This document shows, one piece after another, positions 1 through 10,700 of a stretch of 64,000 bases of DNA. Position 1 is the stretch's first letter. Each line of letters starts with the position of its first letter. Source of the DNA: Algoriphagus litoralis (GTDB taxonomy: Bacteria; Bacteroidota; Bacteroidia; Cytophagales; Cyclobacteriaceae); assembly GCF_003259255.1 (NCBI RefSeq), contig NZ_QGOL01000014.1:124001-188000 (forward strand), written 5' to 3'. Under the pieces are notes generated by a model that worked only from the letters and a program-made list of their open reading frames with translations, ran no database searches and was not told where the DNA came from. The position numbers and the translations under genes were made by a program.

Positions 1-80
1 GCTCCAATTGTTTTTTCTTTTGACAGACAAACAAGGAAGTAAATCACTCAGTTTAGAGATTGATTATTGATATTTGATCA

Positions 81-971
81 ATGGAAAAATACGGCAAGGC
101 GATTGTGGATGGCTATTACGGCTATGCCAATTACCTGTACAATGAAATCATTCATCCCAGTTGGCATAACTACTTCTACTGGTTGGTAGCCGCTTCAATC
201 TTGATTTGGATTTTGGAATTGGTATTCCCCTGGAGAAAAGATCAACCCGCCATTCGGCAGGACTTTTGGATGGATTTGTTTTATCTGTTTTGGAATTACT
301 TTCTCTTTGCGCTAATTGCCTACAATGCCCTGTCCATGGTCGCAGTGGAGCTTTTCAATGATTTCTTGGGGCTTTTTGGTATCACCAATCTGGTGGCAAT
401 CCATATCGAAACCTGGCCATTTTGGGCAAAAATCGTATTGATTTTTATCGTGCGTGACTTTATGCAGTGGAATATTCACCGGATGTACCATCATGTGGGC
501 TGGATGTGGGAGTTTCACAAAGTGCACCACAGTACACGACAAATGGGTTTTGCCGCATTGCTTCGGTTTCACTGGATGGAAAATGTGATTTATCGAACCT
601 TAGAATACTTGCCTTTGGCCATGATTGGAGTTGGGATTACAGACTTCTTTATCGTCCATATTTTCACCTTGGTTACCGGGCAACTGGGACATGCCAACCT
701 AAAAATCCCGCTCGGCCCATTCAAGTACATCCTTAACGGTCCGCAAATGCACCTTTGGCACCATGCCCGAAACCTTCCCGAGAGCCATCCCAACGGATTC
801 AATTATGGAATTACCTTGAGTGTTTGGGATTTTATTTTCCGGACGAACTATTGGCCGGCTGATGATGAAAATTTACCTGTCGGATTGCCAGAAGAAGAAA
901 AGTTCCCAGAGGACTTTATCGGGCAAAATGTCGAGCCCTTTCAGCGGATTTTTGGAAAAAATAAAAGCTGA
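81..971 (+). CDS. Fatty-acid hydroxylase / sterol desaturase family membrane protein
   Basis: 296-residue integral membrane protein of the sterol desaturase / fatty acid hydroxylase superfamily, which uses a di-iron centre held by histidine clusters to hydroxylate or desaturate lipid substrates at the membrane. The clusters are visible in order: HRMYHH (about residue 133), HKVHHS (about 145), and HLWHHA (about 225), with hydrophobic segments around residues 32-50, 65-90, 113-125 and 185-205. Length is usual for the bacterial family. It stands alone: the next gene is on the other strand and the stop codon lies inside the shared hairpin at 964-986. The substrate cannot be read from sequence (sterol-like, carotenoid and fatty acyl substrates are all known in the family). 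Confidence 0.85.
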   Translation: MEKYGKAIVDGYYGYANYLYNEIIHPSWHNYFYWLVAASILIWILELVFPWRKDQPAIRQDFWMDLFYLFWNYFLFALIAYNALSMVAVELFNDFLGLFGITNLVAIHIETWPFWAKIVLIFIVRDFMQWNIHRMYHHVGWMWEFHKVHHSTRQMGFAALLRFHWMENVIYRTLEYLPLAMIGVGITDFFIVHIFTLVTGQLGHANLKIPLGPFKYILNGPQMHLWHHARNLPESHPNGFNYGITLSVWDFIFRTNYWPADDENLPVGLPEEEKFPEDFIGQNVEPFQRIFGKNKS

Positions 972-986
972 TCAGAAATCAGCTTT
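964..986 (-). terminator. Hairpin terminator between convergent genes
   Basis: Perfect 9-bp stem AAAGCTGAT / ATCAGCTTT with a 5-base loop. On the minus strand it is followed by a T-rich tract (complement of 954-963), so it fits best as the terminator of the leftward 64-residue gene; on the plus strand the tail is poor in T. Confidence 0.6.
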
Positions 987-1013
987 AAGAACCATATAAA
1001 ACCGATTTTACGA

Positions 1014-1208
1014 TTAGATAAATCGCTTGATTGTCCAGACGATGATTGCAAATAGGAACACGATGATGGAAATCTTGTTGATCCCATGCATCATCCGAAG
1101 GTTGAAATTAGTTGGCTTATTGGGATCAGGCTTTCGAAATACATTCAGAAAGTAATTTCCGACCTCACCCAGTTTGAAGAATTCCTGTACTTTATTTTTT
1201 TCTGACAT
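1014..1208 (-). CDS. Small single-pass membrane protein (possibly DUF6728 family)
   Basis: 64 residues: a charged N-terminal half with the pattern FFKLGEVGNYF...RKPDPNKPTNFNLR, then one C-terminal transmembrane helix (about residues 45-61). Short Bacteroidetes proteins with this layout are widespread; I believe the family is called DUF6728, but the name is from memory. Function unknown. It is followed by the hairpin at 964-986 and preceded by about 260 bases of repeat-bearing noncoding DNA. Confidence 0.65.
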   Translation of the reverse strand: MSEKNKVQEFFKLGEVGNYFLNVFRKPDPNKPTNFNLRMMHGINKISIIVFLFAIIVWTIKRFI

Positions 1209-1264
1209 GACTTCTGGCTTTGGTTCGTTAACAGTATGAGTGAGTGATAAGTTTGGTTAAAGAA

Positions 1265-1364
1265 GAAATATGCTTCGCGAAATGCTGTCGAAATAAGCTT
1301 TGCGAGATATGATGGAGATATGTTTCGCGAAATATTGTTGAAATAAATTTTTGCTTTACAAAAT
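1265..1364. repeat. 25-bp tandem repeat (three clear units plus one decayed)
   Basis: Units start at 1265, 1290 and 1315, each 25 bp, with the theme GAAATATG(C/T)TTCGCGAAAT followed by a variable end; a fourth, weaker copy runs from 1340. The centre TTTCGCGAAA is palindromic. The repeat sits in the 265-base intergenic stretch (1209-1473) between the 64-residue gene and ispG, where I see no gene. Confidence 0.7.
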
Positions 1365-1413
1365 AAACTATGCCTTTGGCGGAATAATGCATGAAAATTA
1401 CGCTTGGTATTTC

Positions 1414-1430
1414 ACGACGCGAAGCGTCGT
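1414..1430. other. Short perfect hairpin downstream of ispG
   Basis: ACGACGC-GAA-GCGTCGT, 7-bp stem with a 3-base loop, about 45 bases past the ispG stop. No good T-tract follows on the minus strand, so it may stabilise the ispG mRNA end rather than act as a classic terminator. It is followed (1431-1462) by short direct repeats of CGTATTTCAAC. Confidence 0.4.
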
Positions 1431-1473
1431 TTATTTCAACCGTATTTCAACCGTATTTCAACTGAAGAATTTT

Positions 1474-3456
1474 CTAAATCGTCTCCGGCTCATTCCACAT
1501 CCCGTCTTCCCGGATGATGTTGATGAGTTCGTCCACGGCTCTTTCTGAAGGCACAGACTTTTTCATCACTTCTTTGCCTTTGTAGAGGGTAATCTTGCCT
1601 TTACCAGAACCGACATAACCGTAATCTGCATCGGCCATTTCACCGGGGCCATTTACAATACAGCCCATGATTCCGATCTTCACACCTTTCAGGTGATCGG
1701 TTCGCTTGCGGATCATTGCGGTAGTTTCCTGAAGATCAAAGAGCGTTCGACCACAAGACGGACAGGAAATGTATTCCGTTTTAGACATCCGGGTTCGGGC
1801 AGCTTGCAGCACTCCAAAACTCACTGAGTTGTGCAGTTTGATCTGATCCAATACCTCCTGACGGGAATTTTCGGCTTCTTTTTCCAAAGAAATCAAAATC
1901 CCATCCCCCAATCCATCGATCAGCAATCCTCCTACATCCGTAGCTGCATAGAGTGTGGTGGAGTCAGCCGACTGATCGGGATAACTTACCTTGACCACGA
2001 CAGGCACTTGGGACTTGGCTTCCAAAAGACTGACAAATGCTCGGCGCAAAGCCGGCATAGAATGGGTATTGTCTGTCTTCAGAATCAAAACAGTGTCCTT
2101 TCTATCTTCCATTTCCGGGATTGTCGCTTCTATTTCCTCATCTGAAATCTCCAAGAAGTTCAGCTCAGAATGGAATTTTCCTGCTGCTCTATATTCTTCC
2201 AACTTGAAGAGTGGAAACTTATTGATCCCATCAGCTGTATTTTGCCAAACCGAATAATCCTGAATCTCTTTCATGCCATTTGGCAGCATAAACGGGATTG
2301 GATTTTTACCCGAATACACGAAATCGCAGCCTTGGTCATTCATTTTCCACTTATCGAGTTCCGGTAAATAGAAATGTCCAACTGCTTTCATCTCCCGATC
2401 AGTGATTTTTTCGATCTTGGAAATATCTGTGATCACTCGTGGGACATTGTGCCCGCCAAAATTGTAAATCTCGGCGACTTGCCGCTTGCTGTACTCGAAT
2501 GGAGTAATGGGATAGTGGGAGATTTCGGCAATCGGCGAATGTGCTTTGCGCTCAGTATAGCGATCGATCAAGGCTTTGGCAACGGGGGCTTCAAACTCCG
2601 GATCTTCGGTCAAGGAAACACGAACTGTATCTCCCAATCCATCTTCCAGCAAGGTTCCGATTCCGACTGCGGATTTGATCCGCCCATCTTCCGCTTCGCC
2701 GGCTTCAGTCACCCCTAGGTGCAATGGGTAAGGTTTGAATCCACCCTCATTTAGCTTTTGGACCAAAAGTCGATAAGCCTGCACCATCACTTGGGTATTG
2801 GAAGACTTCATCGAAATGACGATTTCGTGGTAGTTTTCATCTGCGCAAATCCTCAAAAACTCCAAGGCCGACTCCACCATTCCGAGTGGCGTATCGCCAT
2901 AGCGGCTCATGATCCGATCCGATAGTGATCCGTGATTGGTACCGATTCGCATCGCTGTACCATTCTCTTTACAGATTTTCACTAGGGGCAAAAAGCGATC
3001 TCTGATCCGATCCAGCTCTTCGGCATAGCTTGTATCAGTATAATCGATGACTTCAAATTTCTTTTTGTCTGCGTAGTTTCCTGGATTGATCCGAACTTTT
3101 TCTACGATTCGAGCCGCCAGTTCAGCAGCATTTGGCGTGAAATGAATGTCTGCGACGAGTGGGGTTTGGTACCCTCTTTTGCGCAGTTCGGCTTTAATAT
3201 TTCTCAGGTTTTCCGCTTCCTTAATACTCGGAGCTGTGATTCGGATCAACTCACATCCCGATTCGATCATCCGGATGGATTGCTCGACTGAGCCGATGGT
3301 GTCCATGGTGTCGATAGTAGTCATGGACTGTACCACGATAGGATTGTCACCACCAATGGTGATGTCACCGACACGAACTGGAATCGTTTTACGTCTGGAA
3401 TAGCTCGTGAGACTATCGCAATACAGGGAATCGAGGGATTTGATCAGTGACTCCAT
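1474..3456 (-). CDS. ispG: (E)-4-hydroxy-3-methylbut-2-enyl-diphosphate synthase, long form
   Basis: Penultimate enzyme of the MEP isoprenoid pathway; reduces methylerythritol cyclodiphosphate to HMBPP with a [4Fe-4S] cluster. The N-terminal TIM-barrel shows PIVVQSMTT (about residue 38) and VADIHF; the C-terminal cluster domain shows CPSCGRTLFDL and GIMGCIVNGPGEM, carrying the cluster cysteines. At 660 residues it is nearly twice the E. coli length because of a large central insertion (about residues 285-530), as known for plant and Bacteroidetes/Chlamydia-type enzymes. It begins 3 bp after the upstream SDR gene, so the two are co-transcribed. A few upstream residues before RVGDITIGG are variable, so the exact start is slightly uncertain. 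Confidence 0.95.
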   Translation of the reverse strand: MESLIKSLDSLYCDSLTSYSRRKTIPVRVGDITIGGDNPIVVQSMTTIDTMDTIGSVEQSIRMIESGCELIRITAPSIKEAENLRNIKAELRKRGYQTPLVADIHFTPNAAELAARIVEKVRINPGNYADKKKFEVIDYTDTSYAEELDRIRDRFLPLVKICKENGTAMRIGTNHGSLSDRIMSRYGDTPLGMVESALEFLRICADENYHEIVISMKSSNTQVMVQAYRLLVQKLNEGGFKPYPLHLGVTEAGEAEDGRIKSAVGIGTLLEDGLGDTVRVSLTEDPEFEAPVAKALIDRYTERKAHSPIAEISHYPITPFEYSKRQVAEIYNFGGHNVPRVITDISKIEKITDREMKAVGHFYLPELDKWKMNDQGCDFVYSGKNPIPFMLPNGMKEIQDYSVWQNTADGINKFPLFKLEEYRAAGKFHSELNFLEISDEEIEATIPEMEDRKDTVLILKTDNTHSMPALRRAFVSLLEAKSQVPVVVKVSYPDQSADSTTLYAATDVGGLLIDGLGDGILISLEKEAENSRQEVLDQIKLHNSVSFGVLQAARTRMSKTEYISCPSCGRTLFDLQETTAMIRKRTDHLKGVKIGIMGCIVNGPGEMADADYGYVGSGKGKITLYKGKEVMKKSVPSERAVDELINIIREDGMWNEPETI

Positions 3457-3459
3457 AGT

Positions 3460-4164
3460 TTATAAATCTCCTAGTTGGGGGCGGATAATTACTTCTTCAA
3501 CAACAGTTTGTGGGGAAAGGTTATAAGCGCCCCAGACACTTTCTGCCACATCTTCGGCACGAATAAAACGTTCCTCTGGCAGATCCACTCCTTCCCAACT
3601 CGCTGTGTAAGTCGCTCCGGGAAGAATGGAAGTTACTTTAATTTGAAAAGGTTTGAGCTCTTCGCGCAGGCATTTGGTCATGCCAAGCATGGCCCATTTG
3701 GTCACCGCATATGTACCGCCGTTAGGGTAGGCCGTCAATCCAGCAATGGATCCCATGCTGAATATATGACCCGATTTCCTTGCCATCATTTCGTTGACAA
3801 AAGCACGAGTCAGGTAGTATGCGGAAAATAGGTTGGTTTGCATCATAAACTCAAAGTTCCCTTCAGGTTCATTATGAATGGATCCAGGAAGAAAAATCCC
3901 GGTATTATTCACCAATACATCCGGAAGCGCAACAGCTTTCACTGCAGCGGAAAACCAGACGACTTCTTCTTTTTTGGAAAGATCAGCCGGCAAAGCCAAA
4001 ACGGTAATACCCGGAAAGGTTGTTTCCAAATATGCCTGAAGGGAAATCAGATCCTGTTCATTTCGGGCACAGGTGAAGATATCAAAGCCTTCTTTTGCAA
4101 ACCGCTCAATGATGGCCCGTCCAATTCCTTTAGTGCCTCCGGTGACGAGGATACTTTTGTTCAT
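3460..4164 (-). CDS. SDR-family oxidoreductase
   Basis: 234-residue short-chain dehydrogenase/reductase. The Rossmann NAD(P) motif TGGTKGIG is at residues 8-15, the NTG structural motif near residue 86, and the catalytic Ser and Tyr-x-x-x-Lys in SMGSIAG...YAVTK (about residues 136-156). Length and motif order are those of classical SDRs. Substrate unknown; related proteins are annotated as 3-oxoacyl-ACP reductase-like. It is first in a two-gene operon with ispG, which does not by itself prove a role in isoprenoid metabolism. Confidence 0.88.
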   Translation of the reverse strand: MNKSILVTGGTKGIGRAIIERFAKEGFDIFTCARNEQDLISLQAYLETTFPGITVLALPADLSKKEEVVWFSAAVKAVALPDVLVNNTGIFLPGSIHNEPEGNFEFMMQTNLFSAYYLTRAFVNEMMARKSGHIFSMGSIAGLTAYPNGGTYAVTKWAMLGMTKCLREELKPFQIKVTSILPGATYTASWEGVDLPEERFIRAEDVAESVWGAYNLSPQTVVEEVIIRPQLGDL

Positions 4165-4204
4165 TTTGTTCGTGTTTTAATAGTTAGTATGACAACTATC
4201 TACA

Positions 4205-4217
4205 GCGAGCAAAGTTA
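4205..4217 (-). promoter_or_regulatory. Probable -7 element of the SDR-ispG operon
   Basis: The minus strand reads TAACTTTG (complement of 4210-4217), an exact match to the Bacteroidetes TANNTTTG -7 box, about 45 bases before the SDR start. No good -33 TTTG lies at the usual distance, so confidence is moderate. Confidence 0.45.
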
Positions 4218-4227
4218 CATTTTTTTA

Positions 4228-7200
4228 TCAAAACAGCGCGGAGACTTGCATCCGACCGACATGCACGAGCCGATCGAGCCCTTGGGAGTTTCGCCCTTCA
4301 TAGACAAGATTTAATTGAAGCCCTTCTCCGATCTTTTGTAGCCAATTGAGCGACCATGTCACATTCGTTCCGGGAGTCAAAGCTTGCAGCATTTCATAGC
4401 CCACAGGCGAATTGACTTCCCCATTGTAATCGATCTGGATCAGTCGCAGATTTCCCGTCAGGGTAGTTTTTATCGCTTTCGCGTAGCGCATATCCAAGCC
4501 TATCTGATGGGTCTGGGCCCTTTCCTCAAACTCTATATTCTGCGTATTTTCTTTTCCTGTAAACGAATACGAGCCCGTCGTCCTGAAGTATGGTGAGGGC
4601 TGCCATGCCAATTCAGGTCCAATACTGGACTGATTAATCGTGTAGTTTCGGTTGTCAAGAAAGTCAGAGGCAGAAACTCTGTTGCCGGTACTTCCGATGA
4701 CTCTCAGGGTAAGGACAGCATTGAAATTATAGCGGGTATTGAGCTTCCAGTCCTGCTGGATTTGATCTTCAAATCCTCCGGAGAGCAGTTGCTTCAACTG
4801 AGAATCAAACAAGGACAAGTCAAATCCATACTTGGCCGAAGCCCGATTGAAGAAGAAACTCGTCCGAATAATCTGTCGAAGGGAAAGAATTTGATCCCGG
4901 TCTATCGAACCAATAAATGGATTGACTCGATCCCAAAAATCATCCGAGGTTACTTTTTTCTCCACACTCAGGCTGGAGGTGTTGGAGAATTTGTGGAGAA
5001 ATGCTAAGACGCCCCCAGCTTCTTTCCAGGATTCGGGAAATCTGGCTTGGATGCGGTAATTGAGCAAGCTGGTATAAGCCTGCACGTAAGTATCCGTAGG
5101 GACAAAGATTTTGATGTATTGCTTTTCCTCAGGATTGATCGCGATGTAAAATTCATTGAGCTGCTGGATTCCGTCACCGTTATCATCCCGCCAAGTGTGG
5201 GTTCCGTCACCATTGGGAGCAGGCAGGAAAACAAACTCCCGCTGGAGCTCGCGTCCATTTCCGATGGCGTAACTGATTTCATTTCTGATGATGTTTTTGC
5301 CCAGGCTTCCCGCGTAGTCCACTTTTCCCATCACGGTCAGTTCGGTAGGGAGGTCGCGCTGGAGGTATGCCAATTCCCGATAAGTGAATGTACTGCTGAG
5401 ACTATGCTGGACCCATTGCTTTCTGAAGGTAAAATTGGAAGTGAAAGCCTGCGTATCGTCGAGCAAGCGCCCATTTACCGGAGCTTTGTCTTCCCTCCAG
5501 GCTGCATCTACCAAAAATGAATAACTCAGCGTGTCACTGCTTCGGAGATATACCAAATGTTCTTTGAAATTCATGGCCGTACTGATCACGGAGTCAGTTT
5601 CAGCATTTTTGAACGCATTTTCGTCTAAAGAAAACTGGTAGCCTGGCACCAAGATTTTGGATTGGTAGCTGATATTTCCCAGATATCTGGTCCAGTCTGA
5701 AGTCAAGCTGTCCTGATCACTCTGCATCCTGAAAAACTCCTGACGGATCAAAAACCGCCGTCCGAGTTCGGCTGTCCAATTGGCTGTATGCTGAGATCCG
5801 CTGAGGACATTTTCCCGATTTCTGAGGTAAAGCTTGTAATTGAAGGTGTTTTTGACATCTTTTTCCAGGCCAATCTGCGTTAGGAAAAACCGCTCCGCAG
5901 CAGGAATTTCCAAGGTTTCGGGAGATAATCCCCAGTCCCGGTCAAACTCGATATATCGAAAACGATCGATAAAATTGAAGTTGGTCGTGTTGTACTCGAT
6001 CTCGGTCAAGCCTTTAAATTTATACCCTTTGAAAATCCCGAACTCCCGATTTTCCGATTGAAGTCCGACTTTCAATCCCAGGCCTTGATTGTCCTCATCA
6101 TCGAGGGAAGAAAAGAGGTTTTTATCCACAGAGGAAAGCGCCACTTCCGTGTAAACTTTTTCATATTCCCCCAATTTAATCCGTGTACCTGCAGTCGTCA
6201 TTCGCTTACTGTCCGGTGCAGGAAGCTGGGTAAGGATTGAATAGTCACCCTGGGGCTGTCCACTGACGGGAGGGACATATTCAAAAACAGTCCCGTTGGA
6301 AAGCTGGGAAGTCCGTCTGTAATCACCCTGATTGACTCCCACCTGAGAAAACGAAAGGGCAAAATGTGCCAACTCAGGATCCGTGGAGTAGCGGTAAAAT
6401 GTAGTCACATTTCCAAAGTCATCCACTTCGGACACTTTTTCATAGAGAATTCGAGTAGGATCGAAGGCAACTGAATCTATCCTTGGAATCACAGCATTTT
6501 CCACTCGATCTCCCACTGACGCCAATAAAGCCTGTTCTCCTTGGGAAAACTCGGTGAAAAGTGGTCGGTTTCGATTGTCTTTTTCCTGATAGAAATTCAG
6601 GTAGAAATCAACTTTTCCATTCGTCTGCAGGTGATTGGCTCCCAGAATTGACCGGGAGTAGTTTCGCTCGGCAAACTCAATATCCACCCGAACCCGAGAG
6701 TATTGGGTGATGAGGACTTTGGGGGTGAAGGTTATCTCAGCCTGATTGTAATCGATCACGTAATCTGCATTAAACCCCCGCTGCAGCTGCTTCCCATCCA
6801 AAAAAACCCGCTCCGAATTGGCCATAATTATCACAAAGCGCTCATTGTTTGGTCCACTGATGCGGTAAGGTCCGAGTGTACCCTCGATGATCGGCAACTG
6901 GATGGAGGCGAATTTTCCTTTGGCCACCGATACAAATCCCTGCGAACTGGCCTCCCAGTTGTTTTTTAGCTTGTATTTGGAAGTGAACTGCAGCCCCTGC
7001 ACATTTTTATAATATTGAAGAAACTCCGATTGCCGCTGCTGCAGGACCACATCCCCTGCGGCCAGACTGAAGTTATCATTGTAAAGTTCGATCAGTACAT
7101 TGTCAAAATCCTGAATTTGCTGGGTATTGCCCTCGGGCTGAAACGGTACATTCTGATCAGTGATGCTTGCCCTGATTTTCAGATTTTCGCCGATATCTCC

Positions 7201-7692
7201 CTCCAATTGGAGATTGAGTGCTGAATTGACAAATACATTTTGTGTATTGCCAAAAGAAACTCCACGGGTTAGACTTCCGGTTTTGTAGAGATTGGTACTG
7301 GGAAAAAGCTCTTCCCGAATGTCAAAATCAGGAAGAGTCTGAATTCGATTATCCTTAAAAATGGCGGTAGAATCGTAATCTTCCAGCAAAGTTCGCTTGG
7401 CAAACGTCTGATCCATCCGAATAGCCAGTGTTCTATAGCACACCTGCACAGAATCCGGGGTCGAAGAGGGATCAAAGTCGATAAGAAGTGTGCGATTGGA
7501 GAGGTCGTAAGTGAACGGGTAAGTTTTGCCCGACTTATCGAGGACACGGATGCTTTGTTCACTTGCAAAAAGCGAATCGAGGATACTGGGCTGGGAGAAG
7601 TATTCGGCAGGAAACCAGCGGCATTTTTCCTGAGCCTGACTCGTAAAGCTCAGTCCAAAAAACAAAAAAACGGAAGCTAACCAAACACGCAT
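4228..7692 (-). CDS. Large secreted beta-rich outer-membrane-type protein
   Basis: 1154 residues with a signal peptide (1-20, ending SQAQ). No catalytic motif is evident. The N-terminal half contains LTRGVSFGNTQN and a stretch around residues 140-215 that reminds me of segments of the gliding/type IX translocon protein SprA; the rest alternates short aromatic beta strands and polar turns, as in a big outer-membrane barrel. An Asp-rich loop DDNGDGIQQLNE (about residue 840) resembles a calcium-binding loop. It ends with an aromatic-rich barrel-like region and a C-terminal F. It follows a large sensor kinase by 46 bp and is probably co-transcribed with it. The SprA resemblance is from memory only. 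Confidence 0.7.
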   Translation of the reverse strand: MRVWLASVFLFFGLSFTSQAQEKCRWFPAEYFSQPSILDSLFASEQSIRVLDKSGKTYPFTYDLSNRTLLIDFDPSSTPDSVQVCYRTLAIRMDQTFAKRTLLEDYDSTAIFKDNRIQTLPDFDIREELFPSTNLYKTGSLTRGVSFGNTQNVFVNSALNLQLEGDIGENLKIRASITDQNVPFQPEGNTQQIQDFDNVLIELYNDNFSLAAGDVVLQQRQSEFLQYYKNVQGLQFTSKYKLKNNWEASSQGFVSVAKGKFASIQLPIIEGTLGPYRISGPNNERFVIIMANSERVFLDGKQLQRGFNADYVIDYNQAEITFTPKVLITQYSRVRVDIEFAERNYSRSILGANHLQTNGKVDFYLNFYQEKDNRNRPLFTEFSQGEQALLASVGDRVENAVIPRIDSVAFDPTRILYEKVSEVDDFGNVTTFYRYSTDPELAHFALSFSQVGVNQGDYRRTSQLSNGTVFEYVPPVSGQPQGDYSILTQLPAPDSKRMTTAGTRIKLGEYEKVYTEVALSSVDKNLFSSLDDEDNQGLGLKVGLQSENREFGIFKGYKFKGLTEIEYNTTNFNFIDRFRYIEFDRDWGLSPETLEIPAAERFFLTQIGLEKDVKNTFNYKLYLRNRENVLSGSQHTANWTAELGRRFLIRQEFFRMQSDQDSLTSDWTRYLGNISYQSKILVPGYQFSLDENAFKNAETDSVISTAMNFKEHLVYLRSSDTLSYSFLVDAAWREDKAPVNGRLLDDTQAFTSNFTFRKQWVQHSLSSTFTYRELAYLQRDLPTELTVMGKVDYAGSLGKNIIRNEISYAIGNGRELQREFVFLPAPNGDGTHTWRDDNGDGIQQLNEFYIAINPEEKQYIKIFVPTDTYVQAYTSLLNYRIQARFPESWKEAGGVLAFLHKFSNTSSLSVEKKVTSDDFWDRVNPFIGSIDRDQILSLRQIIRTSFFFNRASAKYGFDLSLFDSQLKQLLSGGFEDQIQQDWKLNTRYNFNAVLTLRVIGSTGNRVSASDFLDNRNYTINQSSIGPELAWQPSPYFRTTGSYSFTGKENTQNIEFEERAQTHQIGLDMRYAKAIKTTLTGNLRLIQIDYNGEVNSPVGYEMLQALTPGTNVTWSLNWLQKIGEGLQLNLVYEGRNSQGLDRLVHVGRMQVSALF

Positions 7693-7738
7693 CAGATCTT
7701 TCGGCCCTTTTTCGTTTCAAGGTAGTAAAAAGCCAAAA

Positions 7739-10700
7739 CTATTCGACCAATGGAAATGTGAGGTAAAAAGTCGTCCCTTTCCCCACTTCCGTATCGAACC
7801 AGATCTTTCCTCCTGCGGTCTCGACTCCACTTTTGGCAATGGCTAGACCCAAACCGGAGCCGGTTGATTTGGTACTGAAATTAGGGATGAAGATTTTATC
7901 TTTCAATTCGGGCGGAATCCCCTTCCCATTATCTGCAATCTCCAAGAAAACCGACTGCTCAGTCATCCACAGCCAGATTTTAATATGTGGTGCTTTTCCT
8001 GGCTGTACGGCCTGAATTCCATTGATGATCAAGTTGGCGATGACTCTACCGAAAAGCTTGTCATCCCCCATGATGATGATTTCTTCAGTGTAGGAATCAT
8101 CCAGAAACTCCAACTGCACCCGTTTATCGTTTTTAAATAATTCCAAGACCTGCGTCAAGACCGTCTTGAAGTTCATTAATTCGTTCTTGGGTAGGGGCAT
8201 TTTTGCAAAAGTGGAAAAGGAGGATGCAATCCCACTGAGCGCGTCGACTTGGTGAATGAGCGTCTCCAAGGATTTGCGGAGCTTCTGCTGATCTTCCAGC
8301 TTCCCCTCTTGATCCAACCGAAGAAGATGCTGCAGTGTCAGTTTCATCGGAGTAAGGGGATTTTTGATTTCGTGGGCGACTTGCTTGGCCATTTCACGCC
8401 AGGCCGACTCTTTTTCCGTAGAGGCGAGGACTTTTTTACTCGCGTCAAGTTTGAAGAGCATGTTGTTGTATTCATTGACAAGCAGACCAATTTCATCCTT
8501 AGATCCCCAGTACATCGGTTCGTTATTCTCGAGGTTAGTCGCTTTCAGCTTTTGCGTGAGCAGCTTAAAAGGCAAAGTCAGATTTTTGGACACAAAGGAG
8601 GAAACAATCAAAAACAGGATGAAAATGACCACAAACGCATTAAAAATATTGCTCAACACGTCTGAAATCAACGAATTCAGCTCGGTCTCAGACTCGAAAA
8701 ACGGAACCGCCAAAATACCGATATACGATTGGTCTACTTGGGAAGGCACAGCCAAATAGACGGTCTGGTAGCGTAGTTTACCGATCCGCTCATTGACCAA
8801 AAGTTGGATTTGATTCTGCTCCATGATCCCTGCCATGGCAGCCGGATTGATCCAGGGGGCCAAGATTTTCTTTTCAAAAATATTGGGCCTATTGGTTGAC
8901 TCCAGATAGCCTTCAGGCGTGTACAGGTGGATATCGCTGGCAATAGTATTGGCTAGAGAATTGATCTCTTCATTGAGCAGATCCCGATCCACGCTGGCGG
9001 GGTTCTGATTATTGAAGAATACGCCGAGATTGCTGCGGATCAATCGTGCCTTCTCAGTGTACTGTCGATTGAGATCGTCCTTGTAGCTGCCACCCAACAG
9101 GCCGATGGTGATGATCGAAATGATAATGATCGGGAAAAAGAAAGCGAAGTTCAGGTACAACTGAAGCTTGGTGGAATAGTTGAATTCAAAGTTGCGGTAG
9201 CCTTTGAGCAAAGTATTCAGCAGAATAGCGAGAAAGGTCAAAAAGACAAATGCCACAAAGAAAAGTGAGATGTTTCCAAAAAATTGGGAGAATGAGATAG
9301 TTGGGGAAGAAATCACGATGATTTCCTCTCCATTTTTCATCCCAAAATGATGAAATCCCTGTGATAAAATCCCGGTTTCAAACAATTGATCTCTTTCGAG
9401 CTCATTTAGAAACTCACCCTGATAGTAATTAAACGTACCGGAACTCCGTAGTAATTCTTTTTCCCGAAAGACAGCATAGTCGTAATTGAGCGGATCGAGC
9501 TTATCAGCATACTTTCGATCCAGGAGAAGTTTAGGGTAGACACTACCGGGCTGGATCCGGAGTTGATTTAATTCCAAAAATACGGTACCCAACAAATTAT
9601 CTTCTTTCAAAACCGGAATGAAGGCTACAAACTTATTTCCTGCAGTGGCTTCTTTTCCCCGAATGAAATAAAGGTCTCTAACCCCGGTCGCAAAGTCACT
9701 TTTGACATAATTTTGGCGAAGCTCTTTAAGGTCCTGCTGCTCTGCCGGGCCTTGAATCTGCTGTCCTGAGGCAGAAAAGATGCGAATCACCACCTCAAAC
9801 TGATCAAAATAATTATCGAGATAAATCTTCCGAATTTTAGTTTCGACAGGATCTTTAGAAAGTAAAGGGTCCACCATCCTGTTTTGGATAAAGAGGTCAT
9901 TTTTCATTCGGGAAAAAATATCCTCGAGAAAAAACTCCGTCATCACGTCATTTTCAATTAGGTTTTGATTAGCAAACCGAGTCTTGGACTGAATCAGCCG
10001 CTCCTGATCCGACTGAAAAGTACTCACGCCAATAATTCCTGCTGTGACCAAGCAGGCATAGAAAAACGTCAGAAAGGTGTCCAGTCCCAGCCTGAAAACA
10101 TTCTGGAACAATTCAAAACGGATAATGCTGAATAAAAAGAGGAAATGGATCAACCAAGCCACCCCAAACCAGAAATTGAAGCAGAAGGACACCACTAAAA
10201 TAGGGGCTCCCAAAGCCAGAATGTATTTCAGATACATGGCCTTGCTCTTTTGCAAACTGAATAATACGCTGAAGACCGTAAGCGAAATCAACACATACAC
10301 AGAGCCCCACAAAAACAAAATCAGGATGCTCAATCCCTTGAAAACATCAAAGGTAGGAATCGAGCGGATATCCAGCACCCATTGGGAATTGAAGGTCAAG
10401 TCTCTCGGGAAAAACCAAACTAAGGCAAAAAACACCGAACTCAGTAGTAGTGAAAAAAACAAGCCCAGTTCAAATCCATTCTTGGCCTGAAGGTAGTTGG
10501 ATACTTGCTGTAAGGTCTTCTTGGATGAAAGCTGAAAGACGATCAAACCCAAAATAAAACCAAAACATACTGTATTAAGCAAGAGATCACCCAAGCTAGG
10601 ATTGAACCACGAAGAGGCATAATTCGCCGGGTCAAATAGTTCTGTTTCAAAAAATCCTCCGGGAATATTCAGCAAAACCATTCCAAGCCGGATAGTGGCC

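Noticed and set aside
5047..5520. 157-residue open frame on the plus strand
   Set aside because: It lies fully inside the large outer-membrane gene on the other strand, with no promoter, signal peptide or family likeness; a by-product of codon usage.
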